Assembly: GCA_002336855.1 (NCBI GenBank)
Contig: DDEV01000016.1
Span: 17,412 to 32,364, forward strand
Direction of reading: 5' to 3'
Source of the DNA: Leucobacter sp. UBA1945
Lineage (GTDB): Bacteria; Actinomycetota; Actinomycetes; Actinomycetales; Microbacteriaceae
DNA length: 14,953 nt
Below, one piece after another: positions 7,230 to 14,296 of the stretch; the first letter of the stretch is position 1; the number at the start of each line of letters is the position of its first letter. The notes below the pieces were generated by a model, which searched no databases, was not told the DNA's origin, and saw only the letters and a program-made list of their open reading frames with translations. The translations under genes and the position numbers were made by a program.

Positions 7230-8092
7230 GCCGTGACACCTCCTCCAATGCGCTCAGAGAGTTCTTCTCCGATGATGTTGACTGCGACGACCACGATCAC
7301 GACTGCGACGGCCGGAACCATGGCGGGCAGGAAGTGCCCGCCGACGATGCCGGTCTGCGCCTCGTTGATCATCGCGCCCCAGTCGGACTGCGGCGCCTGC
7401 ACGCCGAGGCCAAGGAACGAGAGGCCGGCGAGCTCGGCGAGCACGTAGCCGAAGTTCAGCGTCGATTGCGCGCCGACGATGGGGGTGATGTTCGGCAGCA
7501 CGCGCCGGAGCGCGATCCAGGCTCCGCCGAACCCCTGCACGCGGTACGCGGCGACGTAGGGGCGGTTGCGCTCGGCCGCGACGAGCGAGCGCGTGAGGCG
7601 GGCGACGAACGGCGCGTAGGCGAGGCTCATGGCGATCACGGGCGCGACGAGCCCCTTGCCGAAGAGCGCGACCGCCATGATCGCGATCAGCAGCGACGGA
7701 AACGCGAAGATCACGTCGAAGATTCGGCCGAGCAGCGCGTCGATCCAGCCGCCCCGCCAACCCGCGAGCAGGCCGAGCAGGATGCCGACGATGGTCGAGA
7801 AGACCACGACGAGCAGCGGGCCGAGCAGGGCGGTGCGGGCGCCGAAGATCATGCGGCTCAGAATGTCGCGGCCGAGGCCGTCGGTGCCGAGCCAGTGGGC
7901 AGCGCTCGGCGAAGAGTAGAACGCGAGAAAGTCGACGGCGTCGGGATCGTACGGCGCGACGAGCGGCGCGAAGATCGCGGCGAGCGTGACGATGCCGAGC
8001 ACGACGGCGCTCGCGGTGAAGAGCCAGCTGGCGCGGCGCACTCGCGGCGCGCGAATGACGCGCACGGCGGTGGTTGGGTTCGGTGCGGTCAT
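7226..8092 (-). CDS. ABC importer permease, DppC-type
   Basis: A 288-residue membrane permease of the peptide/opine/nickel importer class. It shows the DppC-type N-terminal periplasmic signature HWLGTDGLGRDILSR (66-80), a first helix at about 22-44, several central helices, the EAA loop that docks the ATPase (about 181-204, AAYRVQGFGG and onward) and LSFLGLGVQ (224-232). The ATG overlaps the previous permease gene by four bases at 8089-8092, and its own stop overlaps the ATPase start, so the three genes are translationally coupled. It pairs with the DppB-type subunit to form the membrane channel. Confidence 0.95.
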   Translation of the reverse strand: MTAPNPTTAVRVIRAPRVRRASWLFTASAVVLGIVTLAAIFAPLVAPYDPDAVDFLAFYSSPSAAHWLGTDGLGRDILSRMIFGARTALLGPLLVVVFSTIVGILLGLLAGWRGGWIDALLGRIFDVIFAFPSLLIAIMAVALFGKGLVAPVIAMSLAYAPFVARLTRSLVAAERNRPYVAAYRVQGFGGAWIALRRVLPNITPIVGAQSTLNFGYVLAELAGLSFLGLGVQAPQSDWGAMINEAQTGIVGGHFLPAMVPAVAVVIVVVAVNIIGEELSERIGGGVTA

Positions 8093-9045
8093 CGTGCATC
8101 AGCTCCTGCGGCGGCTCTGGGATCGATCAGTGGCTCGAGCAGGTCGACGATCGCGTTCACCACGACGAAGGCGGCGACGACGAGCAGCACGATGGCCTGC
8201 ACTACCGGAAAGTCGAGGCGGTCGACCGACTGCACGAGCAGCGAGCCGAGGCCGGCGATGCCGAACGCGGCCTCGACGATGGTGCTCGCGACGAGCAGGC
8301 CGGCGACGAGCAGGCCGCTGACGGTCGCGATCGGCCCGATCGAGTTTCTGAAGACGTGGCGCCAGATCACCGTGCCGCGCTTCAGGCCGCGGCTCGTTGC
8401 GACCTCGACGTGCTCGCGATCGATCTGCTCGACCATCGACGAGCGCGTCACCTTGCCGATCAGCACCACGAACACGATCGTGAGGGCGAGCGACGGCAGG
8501 AAGAGGTGATAGATCGTGTCGAAGAAGTTCTCGCCCGAACCAAAGGTCGGAAACCAGCCGAGGCCGACGGCGAATACTGCGATCAGCACGATCGATCCCA
8601 CGAACGAGGGGATCGCGCCGAGCACCGTGAGGAAGATGAGGATCGCGCGATCCGCGAACTTGCCCTTGTTGACCGCGGCGATGATGCCCGATGCCAGACC
8701 GATGATCGCGATCATCAGGCCCGCCATGACGACCATGCCGAGGGTGACGGGCAGTCGGTCGCCGATCACCGTGGCGACCTCCTGGCGAAACTGGAGCGAG
8801 CGGCCGAAGTCTCCGCGAAACATGCCGGTGATCCAGTTGAAGTATTGCTGCCACGGCGGCAGATCAAGACCGTACTGCTCGGTCACGGCGGCGATCGCCT
8901 CGGGGCTCGGCTTGCGACCTCGCAGCAGGAACCGCACGGGATCGCCCGGCACCATGAAACGAGAGAAGAAGACCAGCAGCGAGGCGAGGAACAGGGTGAG
9001 CAGAAGCGCACCCAGCTTGGATGCTGTGCGTCTCACGTAGGTCAT
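8089..9045 (-). CDS. ABC importer permease, DppB-type
   Basis: A 318-residue membrane permease, the DppB-type partner. It has an N-terminal helix (about 10-29) followed by the family motif MVPGDP (31-36), then YGLDLPPWQQYFNW and GDFGRSLQF (78-86), typical of this class. The EAA loop is at about 214-238 (EVATSRGLKRG and onward), and the C-terminal DLLEPLIDPR (301-310) is a family ending. GGAG lies eight bases before the ATG. The gene starts 84 bp after the binding-protein stop, and the gap holds a strong hairpin (9081-9114), so transcript levels may drop between the two genes. Confidence 0.95.
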   Translation of the reverse strand: MTYVRRTASKLGALLLTLFLASLLVFFSRFMVPGDPVRFLLRGRKPSPEAIAAVTEQYGLDLPPWQQYFNWITGMFRGDFGRSLQFRQEVATVIGDRLPVTLGMVVMAGLMIAIIGLASGIIAAVNKGKFADRAILIFLTVLGAIPSFVGSIVLIAVFAVGLGWFPTFGSGENFFDTIYHLFLPSLALTIVFVVLIGKVTRSSMVEQIDREHVEVATSRGLKRGTVIWRHVFRNSIGPIATVSGLLVAGLLVASTIVEAAFGIAGLGSLLVQSVDRLDFPVVQAIVLLVVAAFVVVNAIVDLLEPLIDPRAAAGADAR

Positions 9046-9080
9046 CGTTGTTGCTCCAGTTCAGAACCAGTATTGAAGGA

Positions 9081-9114
9081 ATCGGTCGGCGCAGCTTGCA
9101 CTGCGCCGACCGAT
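9081..9114 (-). terminator. strong hairpin between binding-protein and permease genes
   Basis: There are perfect 14-bp arms (ATCGGTCGGCGCAG at 9081-9094 and its complement at 9101-9114) with a six-base loop. It begins 16 bp after the solute-binding protein stop. On the minus strand the sequence after it is TCCTTCAATACT, which is T-rich but lacks a continuous T-run. It is therefore better read as a partial terminator or a 3'-end-stabilising hairpin than as a complete stop. Such hairpins commonly keep binding-protein mRNA in excess of permease mRNA. Confidence 0.75.
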
Positions 9115-9129
9115 CCGCGCGCTAAATCG

Positions 9130-10785
9130 TTAGCGTGCGCCGAGGGTCGCGGCCCACGGGTAGTAGAGGAAGTTGATCGACGGCGAGAGGCCGGTGACAC
9201 GCTCACCCATGAACATGGTGTTGGGCGCTGCGGCGAGCGGCAGCCAGGGCAGCTCGGCGTTCGCCAGCTGCTGTGCCTGCGCGGTCAGCTTGCTGCGCTC
9301 GATCGGGTCCATGGTCGACACTGCCTCGGTGACGAGCGCGTCGTACTCGGGGTTCGACCAGTTGCCGTAGTTGCTGAACTCGCCGGTGCGCAGCACGCCG
9401 TACATCTCGAGCGGGTCTGGGCTCGACAGGTACCACACGGTGTAGAAGAGGTCGACGCCCTCGCGTGCGCTCGGGTCAGAGAACAGCGTCGTGTAGGCCG
9501 ACGGCGTGACGGTCTCGATCTTGGCGTCGAGGCCGATCGACTTCGCTGCAGCGGCGGTGGCCTGCGAGATGACCGCGAAGTCCTGGCCGATGGGAGCGGT
9601 CACGAGCGTGATCTGCTGACCCGTCGCGCCTGCTTCTTCTACGAGCTTCTTCGCTGCCTCGATGTCGAAGTCATACTTCTCGATGTCGGTGAACGCCTGC
9701 TCGGTCGCCGCAGGGTCTGCGTTGCCCCACACCGAACGGGTGGTGTGCACATCGGTGACCTCACCGATGCCGCTGCTCATGGCGTCGAGCACGCCCTGGC
9801 GATCGAGCGCCATCAGCAGCGCCTTGCGCACGCGCAGGTCACCGAGGGGGCCCTCGAGGTTCGAAACGATGAGGTTCGAAACCGCGGTGTGCATACCGAA
9901 GAGCACGTCGCCCTTGCCCGAAGCCTGCAGCTGCTTCACCGCATCCATCGGCAGCAGCCAGGTGCCGTCGACCTCGCCCGACTTGAGCGCGTTGGTGCGC
10001 GCGGTCGAGTCGTTCATGAATACGAACTCGAACTCGGCAGACTTCGCGCGCAGCTCGTCGTTCCAGTAGCCGTCGAAGCGCTTCAGCGTGATGCTCTCAC
10101 CGGCCTTCCAGCTATCGAAGGCGAACGGGCCGGTGCAGTTGACGCCGCCGGTCGAGTTGCCGTAGTCGGGGCCGAGCTCTGCGTAGGTGGCCGCGGCGTC
10201 GACGACGCCTGCCGAGCCGCCCATGCCCAGGTTGAACTGCGAGTCGGGCACCGAGGTCGTGACGGTGACCTCCCAGTCACCCGTCTTCGAGATGTCTACC
10301 ACGTTCTGGTAGACGCTGAACCACGACGAACCGATCTCGGGGTTGATGTGGCGGCTCAGCGAGGCGACCACATCGTCGGCGGTCATCTCAGTGCCGTCGT
10401 GAAACTGCACGCCCTGGCGAATCTGGTATACCCACTTGGTCGGCTCGGGGTTCGAAAACGACTCGGCGAGGCTCGGGGTGAGCGTGAAGTCATTGTTCAG
10501 ACGCAGCAGCGACTCGCAGATGTTTGCGAGCACCTGGTTGTCGGCGTAGTCAAACGCATAGGCCGAGTCGAGCGAGAAAGGCTCGGCGTAGCTGGCCCAG
10601 GTGATCTTGTCGAGTTCACCCGACGGCGCAGCGGTCTGCTCGGTGATCTCCCACTTGATCGGGGTCGTGCCCGCACCGGCGTTGCCGCCGCTCGGCGAGC
10701 ACGCCGTGAGCGCGAGCGCCGCGATAGCCGCGCCCGAGATGAGCGCTGCGCCTCGTCGCGCAGCGGTTCTGTTGAGAATGGACAT
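9130..10785 (-). CDS. family-5 solute-binding lipoprotein of the ABC importer
   Basis: A 551-residue secreted lipoprotein that captures the substrate for the importer encoded downstream. It has a lipoprotein signal: basic residues at the N-terminus, a hydrophobic stretch (about 12-26) and the lipobox LTAC, with lipidated Cys29. The SBP_bac_5 family pattern is clear: NICESLLRLNNDFTLTPSLAES (88-109), QIRQGVQFHDGTEMTADDVV (121-140), then DLRVRKALLMALDRQ (316-330). The family binds oligopeptides, dipeptides, opines, nickel chelates and other amide-bearing molecules; the ligand here is not assignable. ATG at 10785 is supported by the lipoprotein signal and by AGGAG ten bases upstream; the frame stays open well upstream but without a signal. 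The AGGAG overlaps the TAG stop of the amidohydrolase, so the two genes are separated by only 13 bp. Confidence 0.95.
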   Translation of the reverse strand: MSILNRTAARRGAALISGAAIAALALTACSPSGGNAGAGTTPIKWEITEQTAAPSGELDKITWASYAEPFSLDSAYAFDYADNQVLANICESLLRLNNDFTLTPSLAESFSNPEPTKWVYQIRQGVQFHDGTEMTADDVVASLSRHINPEIGSSWFSVYQNVVDISKTGDWEVTVTTSVPDSQFNLGMGGSAGVVDAAATYAELGPDYGNSTGGVNCTGPFAFDSWKAGESITLKRFDGYWNDELRAKSAEFEFVFMNDSTARTNALKSGEVDGTWLLPMDAVKQLQASGKGDVLFGMHTAVSNLIVSNLEGPLGDLRVRKALLMALDRQGVLDAMSSGIGEVTDVHTTRSVWGNADPAATEQAFTDIEKYDFDIEAAKKLVEEAGATGQQITLVTAPIGQDFAVISQATAAAAKSIGLDAKIETVTPSAYTTLFSDPSAREGVDLFYTVWYLSSPDPLEMYGVLRTGEFSNYGNWSNPEYDALVTEAVSTMDPIERSKLTAQAQQLANAELPWLPLAAAPNTMFMGERVTGLSPSINFLYYPWAATLGAR

Positions 10786-10798
10786 GTTGTTGATGCTC

Positions 10799-12460
10799 CT
10801 AGTTGGTTTCGGGGCGGGTGTACACGTTGGTGCCTTCGATCCACGTCGAGACCACCGATGACAGGTGGATCTCTTCGGCGGGAACGGCGAAGGGGTTGGG
10901 CTCGATGGCGATGAGATTTGCGAGGTAACCCTCACGCACATAGCCGGTGTCGTGATCTCGGTGGTTCACGTATGCGGTGCCCGAGGTGTAGGCGGCGAAC
11001 GCGTCTTCGATCGAGAGGCGCTGGTGCTCGCCGCCGATCGGACCCTGTTCGATGCCCGGAGCCACGCGGGTGACGCCGATCATGATCGCGTCGATCGGGT
11101 TCGCGCTCGACACGGGCCAGTCGCTGCCCGCGGCCAGGCGCGCGCCGCCGCGCACCAGGTCGCCGAACGGGTACTGGCGCGCCTCCTGGCCCTCCTGCAT
11201 GAACGGCAGGGTCAGCGTGTCGATCTGGTCTTCGTGGGTGGCCCACAGCATCTGCAGGTTTGCCACGGCGCCGAGGTCGGCGAAGCGGGCAGCGTCGGCC
11301 TCGGTCACGATCTGCAGGTGGGCGAGGTGGTGGCGGTTGTCGCTCGGCCCGTTCGCCTCACGAGCTGCCGCAACTGCGTCGAGCGCGTCGCGCACCGCGC
11401 GGTCGCCGAGGGCGTGAAAGTGCACCTGCATGCCGGCAGCGTCGAGCCGGGTCACTGCCTCGCGCAGCGTCTCGTTGTCGACGAACGAGATGCCGTGGTT
11501 GTGCGTGTCGTGTCCGTGCGCGTCGCGGTAGGGGGTGAGCATCGAGGCGGTGAAGTTCTCGGCCACACCGTCGACCATGATCTTGACGGTGCCCGCCTGG
11601 TAGCGATCGGTCGTGCCGCGTGCCTGGCACTCGTCGCGGTAGCGCAGAATGTCGTCGATCTGCTCGAGGCCCTTATCGCGCTGCCACCACTGCGCGCCCA
11701 CGACGTGCACGAGCAGCTCGCCCTCATCGATTGCGCGCCGGTAGGCGGTCGACGAGTCTGGAACCGGACCGTTGATACCGATCAGCGCGTCTTGCCATCC
11801 GGTGACCCCGAGCGCGATCAGCTGCTCTTGCGCGTGCAACAGCCCGCGATACGTCAGGTCAGCCGTGGCAGCCGGCTTCACATCGGCGAACAGTTCGCCC
11901 GCGCCCTCGTGAAAGGTGCCTGCCGGAAAGCCATCGGCCTCGCGCTCAATGCGGCCGTCAGCAGGATCCTCGGTGCCAGCGTTGAGACCGGCGGCCTCGA
12001 TAGCCGCGGTGTTGGCCCAGCTGCTGTGGTGGTCACGGCTCATCAGCAGCACGGGGCGGTCAGAGACGACCGCGTCGATCGCGCCGCGAAGTGGTGAGCC
12101 GCCCTCGAAGTGGTCCATCGACCACCCGCCACCGAGAATCCAGGGCTCCTCGGGGTTTGCGGCGGCGTACTCGGCGATCAGGCGAACCGCATCTTCAGCG
12201 CTCTCAGCCGAGGTGAGGTCGCACTGCAGCGCTTCGACGCCACCGCTTGTGGGGTGAATGTGCGCGTCTTGAAAGCCAGGTGAGAGCAGTGCGCCCCGCA
12301 GGTCGACGCGCTGGGTCTCTGGGCCCACGAGTGCTTCGGCCTCAGCCTCGGGCACGATGGCCGAGATGCGCTGGCCGGTCACGCCGACCGCAACTCCTTC
12401 GAGCGGCGCGCCGCTTCCGGTGAACACTGCGCCTCCGGTGAAGAGCACATCGACAGCCAT
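10799..12460 (-). CDS. metal-dependent amidohydrolase, family 3 (YtcJ-like)
   Basis: A 553-residue amidohydrolase-superfamily enzyme of the Amidohydro_3 (YtcJ/N-substituted formamide deformylase-like) type, which hydrolyses C-N bonds in amides, formamides or cyclic ureas. Metal-binding landmarks are DAHIH (65-69), a candidate bridging lysine in VKIMVDG (K293), VHFHALGD (346-353), HHLAHLQ (377-383) and the catalytic aspartate in AAGSDWP (D447). There is no signal peptide, so it is cytoplasmic. ATG at 12460 is chosen because GAGG lies six bases upstream; the open frame continues upstream through the promoter region but is not coding there. It is the first gene of the long operon and is divergent from a TetR regulator. 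It probably acts on the molecule imported by the ABC system (inference). Confidence 0.92.
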   Translation of the reverse strand: MAVDVLFTGGAVFTGSGAPLEGVAVGVTGQRISAIVPEAEAEALVGPETQRVDLRGALLSPGFQDAHIHPTSGGVEALQCDLTSAESAEDAVRLIAEYAAANPEEPWILGGGWSMDHFEGGSPLRGAIDAVVSDRPVLLMSRDHHSSWANTAAIEAAGLNAGTEDPADGRIEREADGFPAGTFHEGAGELFADVKPAATADLTYRGLLHAQEQLIALGVTGWQDALIGINGPVPDSSTAYRRAIDEGELLVHVVGAQWWQRDKGLEQIDDILRYRDECQARGTTDRYQAGTVKIMVDGVAENFTASMLTPYRDAHGHDTHNHGISFVDNETLREAVTRLDAAGMQVHFHALGDRAVRDALDAVAAAREANGPSDNRHHLAHLQIVTEADAARFADLGAVANLQMLWATHEDQIDTLTLPFMQEGQEARQYPFGDLVRGGARLAAGSDWPVSSANPIDAIMIGVTRVAPGIEQGPIGGEHQRLSIEDAFAAYTSGTAYVNHRDHDTGYVREGYLANLIAIEPNPFAVPAEEIHLSSVVSTWIEGTNVYTRPETN

Positions 12461-12501
12461 CTGTTTCCTCTTTCGACTCTGAAAAATCGGGATCGGTATG
12501 G

Positions 12502-12531
12502 AGCGTAATCGACAAAACACTTTCTTGTCAA
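12502..12531 (-). promoter_or_regulatory. candidate promoter of the long operon
   Basis: On the minus strand TTGACA (12531-12526) is followed after 18 bases by TACGCT (12507-12502), which fits the actinobacterial TANNNT -10 pattern. Transcription would begin near 12495, leaving a leader of about 35 bases before the amidohydrolase start. The -35 hexamer lies inside the first operator palindrome, so a bound repressor would block it. This is a prediction from pattern only. Confidence 0.5.
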
Positions 12532-12549
12532 AGGCTTTGACAATATAAT
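12521..12549 (+). promoter_or_regulatory. candidate promoter of the tetR-type gene
   Basis: A perfect TATAAT occurs at 12544-12549 on the plus strand, with a weak -35-like TTTCTT 17 bases upstream (12521-12526). It is embedded between and within the two palindromes, so the regulator probably controls its own gene as well. Transcription would start near 12556, giving a leader of about 90 bases. The -35 match is poor, so confidence is low. Confidence 0.35.
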
Positions 12550-12554
12550 TGTCA
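12525..12554. promoter_or_regulatory. two overlapping palindromes, probable TetR operator
   Basis: Palindrome 1 is TTGTCAAAGGCTTTGACAA (12525-12543), with perfect eight-base arms around GGC. Palindrome 2 is TGACAATATAATTGTCA (12538-12554), with perfect seven-base arms around ATA. They share the TGACAA half-site, and their centres are 12 bp apart, just over one helical turn. The region is also the most AT-rich part of the window. Lying between a TetR gene and a divergent operon and covering both candidate promoters, it is the expected binding site of the adjacent regulator, perhaps for two dimers. Confidence 0.8.
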
Positions 12555-12648
12555 CGATTTGGCAACCCTCTAGCCGCAGTGGTTCGTGGAGTCAAGGATC
12601 AGCGCCGCGCCGCGGCGATGCCCTACGCTTGGGCAAGGAAGGAGCAGC

Positions 12649-13362
12649 ATGAGCACCACGTCAGCAGCGACGGCAACACCGTCGAAGACCGCAGCACGAC
12701 GGGGCCCCCGTAAGGTGCGTCTCGATACCACAAAGATCGTTGCCGCGGGGCTCGAGGTCGCCGAAGAGACCGGCTCAGATACCTTCTCGCCCAAGCTGCT
12801 CGGCGACAAGCTCGGAGTCGACCCATCGGCCGTCTACCGCCACTTCCAGAGCAAGCGGCACCTGATGGAGGCACTGCTCGACGCGGTGCACCTGCGCACG
12901 GTCGAGGCAGTGACCGCACCACCCGAGGCCTGGCGAGATCGCGTGATCCAGCTTGCCGACGCCACGCTCTCTGAGTACTGCCGCTTCCCCTCGATCGCCG
13001 CCGAGGCAATGACCCTCACCACGCATGGCCCCGGGGAACTCAGCGCAGTTGAACTGTTGCTCGATGCGTTCAGCAGAGCAGGTCTGTCCGAAGAAGAGGT
13101 CGTCAAGCAGTACGCTCTCGTTTCTGCCTACATACTTTCGATGGCTTCCGGGATCGCCAGATCCCGCGCCGACCTCGGTGAGTTGCGCCCCGCAGACCCG
13201 AGCGACGAGGGCCCATGGCTCGATGGTCCGATCCTTGCCGACCCGCGAAGCTACCCGCTCACCGCGCGGTTCACGCTGCAGCTCACCGAACTGCGCGATC
13301 GCGAGATCTTTTTGCAGGGCGTGACAAGCCTGATCGACGCGGCCGAACGTGCCGCGCGGTAG
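12649..13362 (+). CDS. TetR-family transcriptional regulator
   Basis: A 237-residue DNA-binding regulator. A disordered Ala/Thr/Ser-rich N-terminus (1-20) precedes the TetR helix-turn-helix (about 25-75), whose recognition part reads LGDKLGVDPSAVYRHFQSKRHLMEALLDAV. The C-terminal two-thirds is the variable helical ligand-binding and dimerisation domain, including an AYILSMASGIARSRADLG stretch. ATG at 12649 has GGAAGGAG just upstream. An in-frame ATG at 12586 is less likely because it has no such site and adds a non-TetR leader. It is divergent from the amidohydrolase operon with a palindromic operator between them, so it most probably represses that operon until a substrate or breakdown product binds. 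Its 3' end overlaps the next gene by 14 bp. Confidence 0.92.
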   Translation: MSTTSAATATPSKTAARRGPRKVRLDTTKIVAAGLEVAEETGSDTFSPKLLGDKLGVDPSAVYRHFQSKRHLMEALLDAVHLRTVEAVTAPPEAWRDRVIQLADATLSEYCRFPSIAAEAMTLTTHGPGELSAVELLLDAFSRAGLSEEEVVKQYALVSAYILSMASGIARSRADLGELRPADPSDEGPWLDGPILADPRSYPLTARFTLQLTELRDREIFLQGVTSLIDAAERAAR

Positions 13363-14056
13363 CGCCACCCGCGTCATTCTCGCTCGGCACGGCGAGACCC
13401 GCTTCAATCTGCAGCACCGCATGCAGAGGTTGTGCGACTCGCCGCTCACGGCCGCGGGCGAGGCCGGCGCCGAGAAGCTCGGACTGTATCTGCGCGACGC
13501 GGGTCTGGCGGTCGAGTCGGTGTTCTCCGCCGATACCGGGCGCCACCGCCGAACGGCGCAGCTCGTGCTGCGCGCGTTCCCCGACGCGAACGGCGTCGAA
13601 ACAGCTGCCCTGCGCGAGTGCGATTTCGGGGGCTTCGAGGGCATGATGCTCAGCGACGCCGTTGCAGAACTGCCGCGCATCGCTCCCGGTTGGAGCCCGG
13701 GGCCGCTTCCGGGCGACGCCGATTTCGACATGCTCGAGCTGCTCGAGCGCATCGCAGGCGCCACAACTCGCGAGGAGTACCCGGTCGAGTCGCCCAGCGG
13801 CGCTGCTGAACGCGCCCACGCCCTACTCGAAGACATCCATCGCCAGCATCCGGGCAGCACCTCGCTCGCGATCTCGAGCGGCATCACCGTGCTCGCGCTG
13901 CTTCGACGCCTGCAGATCGTCGCACCAGGGCTCGAGCGCGGCATACAAAACTGTGCACACCTCGTGCTCGTTCGCGGCGAGACTGGTTGGCAACTCGAAG
14001 ATGGGGCACCGCCGCATTGCGTACGAGATATGTACAACGTGCGCCAGCATGGCTGA
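13349..14056 (+). CDS. histidine phosphatase (phosphoglycerate mutase-like) family protein lacking the second histidine
   Basis: A 235-residue branch-1 histidine-phosphatase-family protein. The catalytic RHG motif is clear as LARHGETRFN (11-20, nucleophile His14). The phosphate-binding arginine region reads FSADTGRHRRTAQ (59-71), and the acid/base glutamate lies in LRECDFGGFEG (E90 region). In most members the second catalytic histidine is in a SHG motif near the C-terminus; here the matching segment is LAISSGITVLALL (173-185), so Ser177 replaces that histidine. Activity may be altered or lost. The start is GTG at 13349, overlapping the regulator gene by 14 bp, with no strong ribosome site, so translation is probably coupled to that of the regulator. 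Its substrate is unknown; sugar phosphates and nucleotides are typical for the family. Confidence 0.85.
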   Translation: MPRGSATRVILARHGETRFNLQHRMQRLCDSPLTAAGEAGAEKLGLYLRDAGLAVESVFSADTGRHRRTAQLVLRAFPDANGVETAALRECDFGGFEGMMLSDAVAELPRIAPGWSPGPLPGDADFDMLELLERIAGATTREEYPVESPSGAAERAHALLEDIHRQHPGSTSLAISSGITVLALLRRLQIVAPGLERGIQNCAHLVLVRGETGWQLEDGAPPHCVRDMYNVRQHG

Positions 14057-14088
14057 AAATCTCGTACGCACTGCATATCTCATACGCA
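14018..14088. repeat. three copies of a 12-15 bp motif, two in tandem and one inverted
   Basis: Copy A is TGCGTACGAGATATG on the plus strand (14018-14032). Copies B (14059-14070) and C (14074-14088) are on the minus strand, reading TGCGTACGAGAT and TGCGTATGAGATATG, and are spaced exactly 18 bp apart. A pairs perfectly with B over 12 bp, or with C over 15 bp with one mismatch, so two mutually exclusive stems are possible. Copy A lies in the last codons of the histidine-phosphatase gene, and its stop codon is in the loop. It could be a transcription-end structure, a regulator-binding array or part of a dispersed repeat family. Confidence 0.75.
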
Positions 14089-14202
14089 GGGCAGACCACG
14101 CGAGCCGTATGCCACTTGACATCATCGGCGCGTGTCGCGCGACTCGCGATGCGCGATCCCGATACTCCCCGTCACCTCACTGAACTTTAAGAAGACCATA
14201 GT

Positions 14203-14216
14203 GTTCGGCACCGAAC
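14203..14216. promoter_or_regulatory. palindrome upstream of the second amidohydrolase
   Basis: GTTCGGCACCGAAC is a perfect inverted repeat with six-base arms and a CA centre, about 80 bp before the GTG start at 14297. A TANNNT sequence (TAGGGT, 14231-14236) lies downstream. It may be an operator for control of the second amidohydrolase gene. It differs from the palindromes at 12525-12554, so a different regulator is implied if it is functional. Confidence 0.4.
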
Positions 14217-14296
14217 CCGGCGCCTCGCATTAGGGTGGTCTAGAAGCGCCGCAACACCGCGCCGCCACAGATCAACGCTGACGCAAAGGGGCCAAC

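Noticed and set aside
5553..7448. Open frame of 631 codons on the plus strand opposite the ATPase
   Set aside because: The complementary frame of a gene with intact Walker and ABC motifs; the product has no recognisable fold and runs across the ATPase-permease junction.
8074..10914. Very long open frame on the plus strand (about 946 codons) opposite the transporter genes
   Set aside because: It is the antisense shadow of three well-supported genes in high-GC DNA. The predicted protein is dominated by R, H, D, E and V with no domain pattern, and it spans the real gene boundaries and the hairpin at 9081-9114.
10786..10941. Upstream in-frame extension of the solute-binding protein
   Set aside because: The extension is Ser/Pro-rich, overlaps the end of the amidohydrolase gene and would bury the lipoprotein signal; the ATG at 10785 has a ribosome site.
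10865..12097. Open frame of 410 codons on the plus strand opposite the amidohydrolase
   Set aside because: A shadow frame with no motifs; the minus strand encodes a full metal-site pattern.
12775..14076. Open frame of 433 codons on the minus strand opposite the TetR and phosphatase genes
   Set aside because: It spans two genes whose plus-strand products have clear HTH and RHG motifs; its own product is low-complexity.
14018..14088. CRISPR-like array
   Set aside because: Only three short motif copies, one inverted, with an 18-bp period and no spacers of normal size; no cas genes are present.
14116..14121. TTGACA as a promoter -35 for the second amidohydrolase
   Set aside because: No TANNNT or TATAAT-like hexamer sits 16-18 bases downstream, and the GTG start is about 180 bp away.
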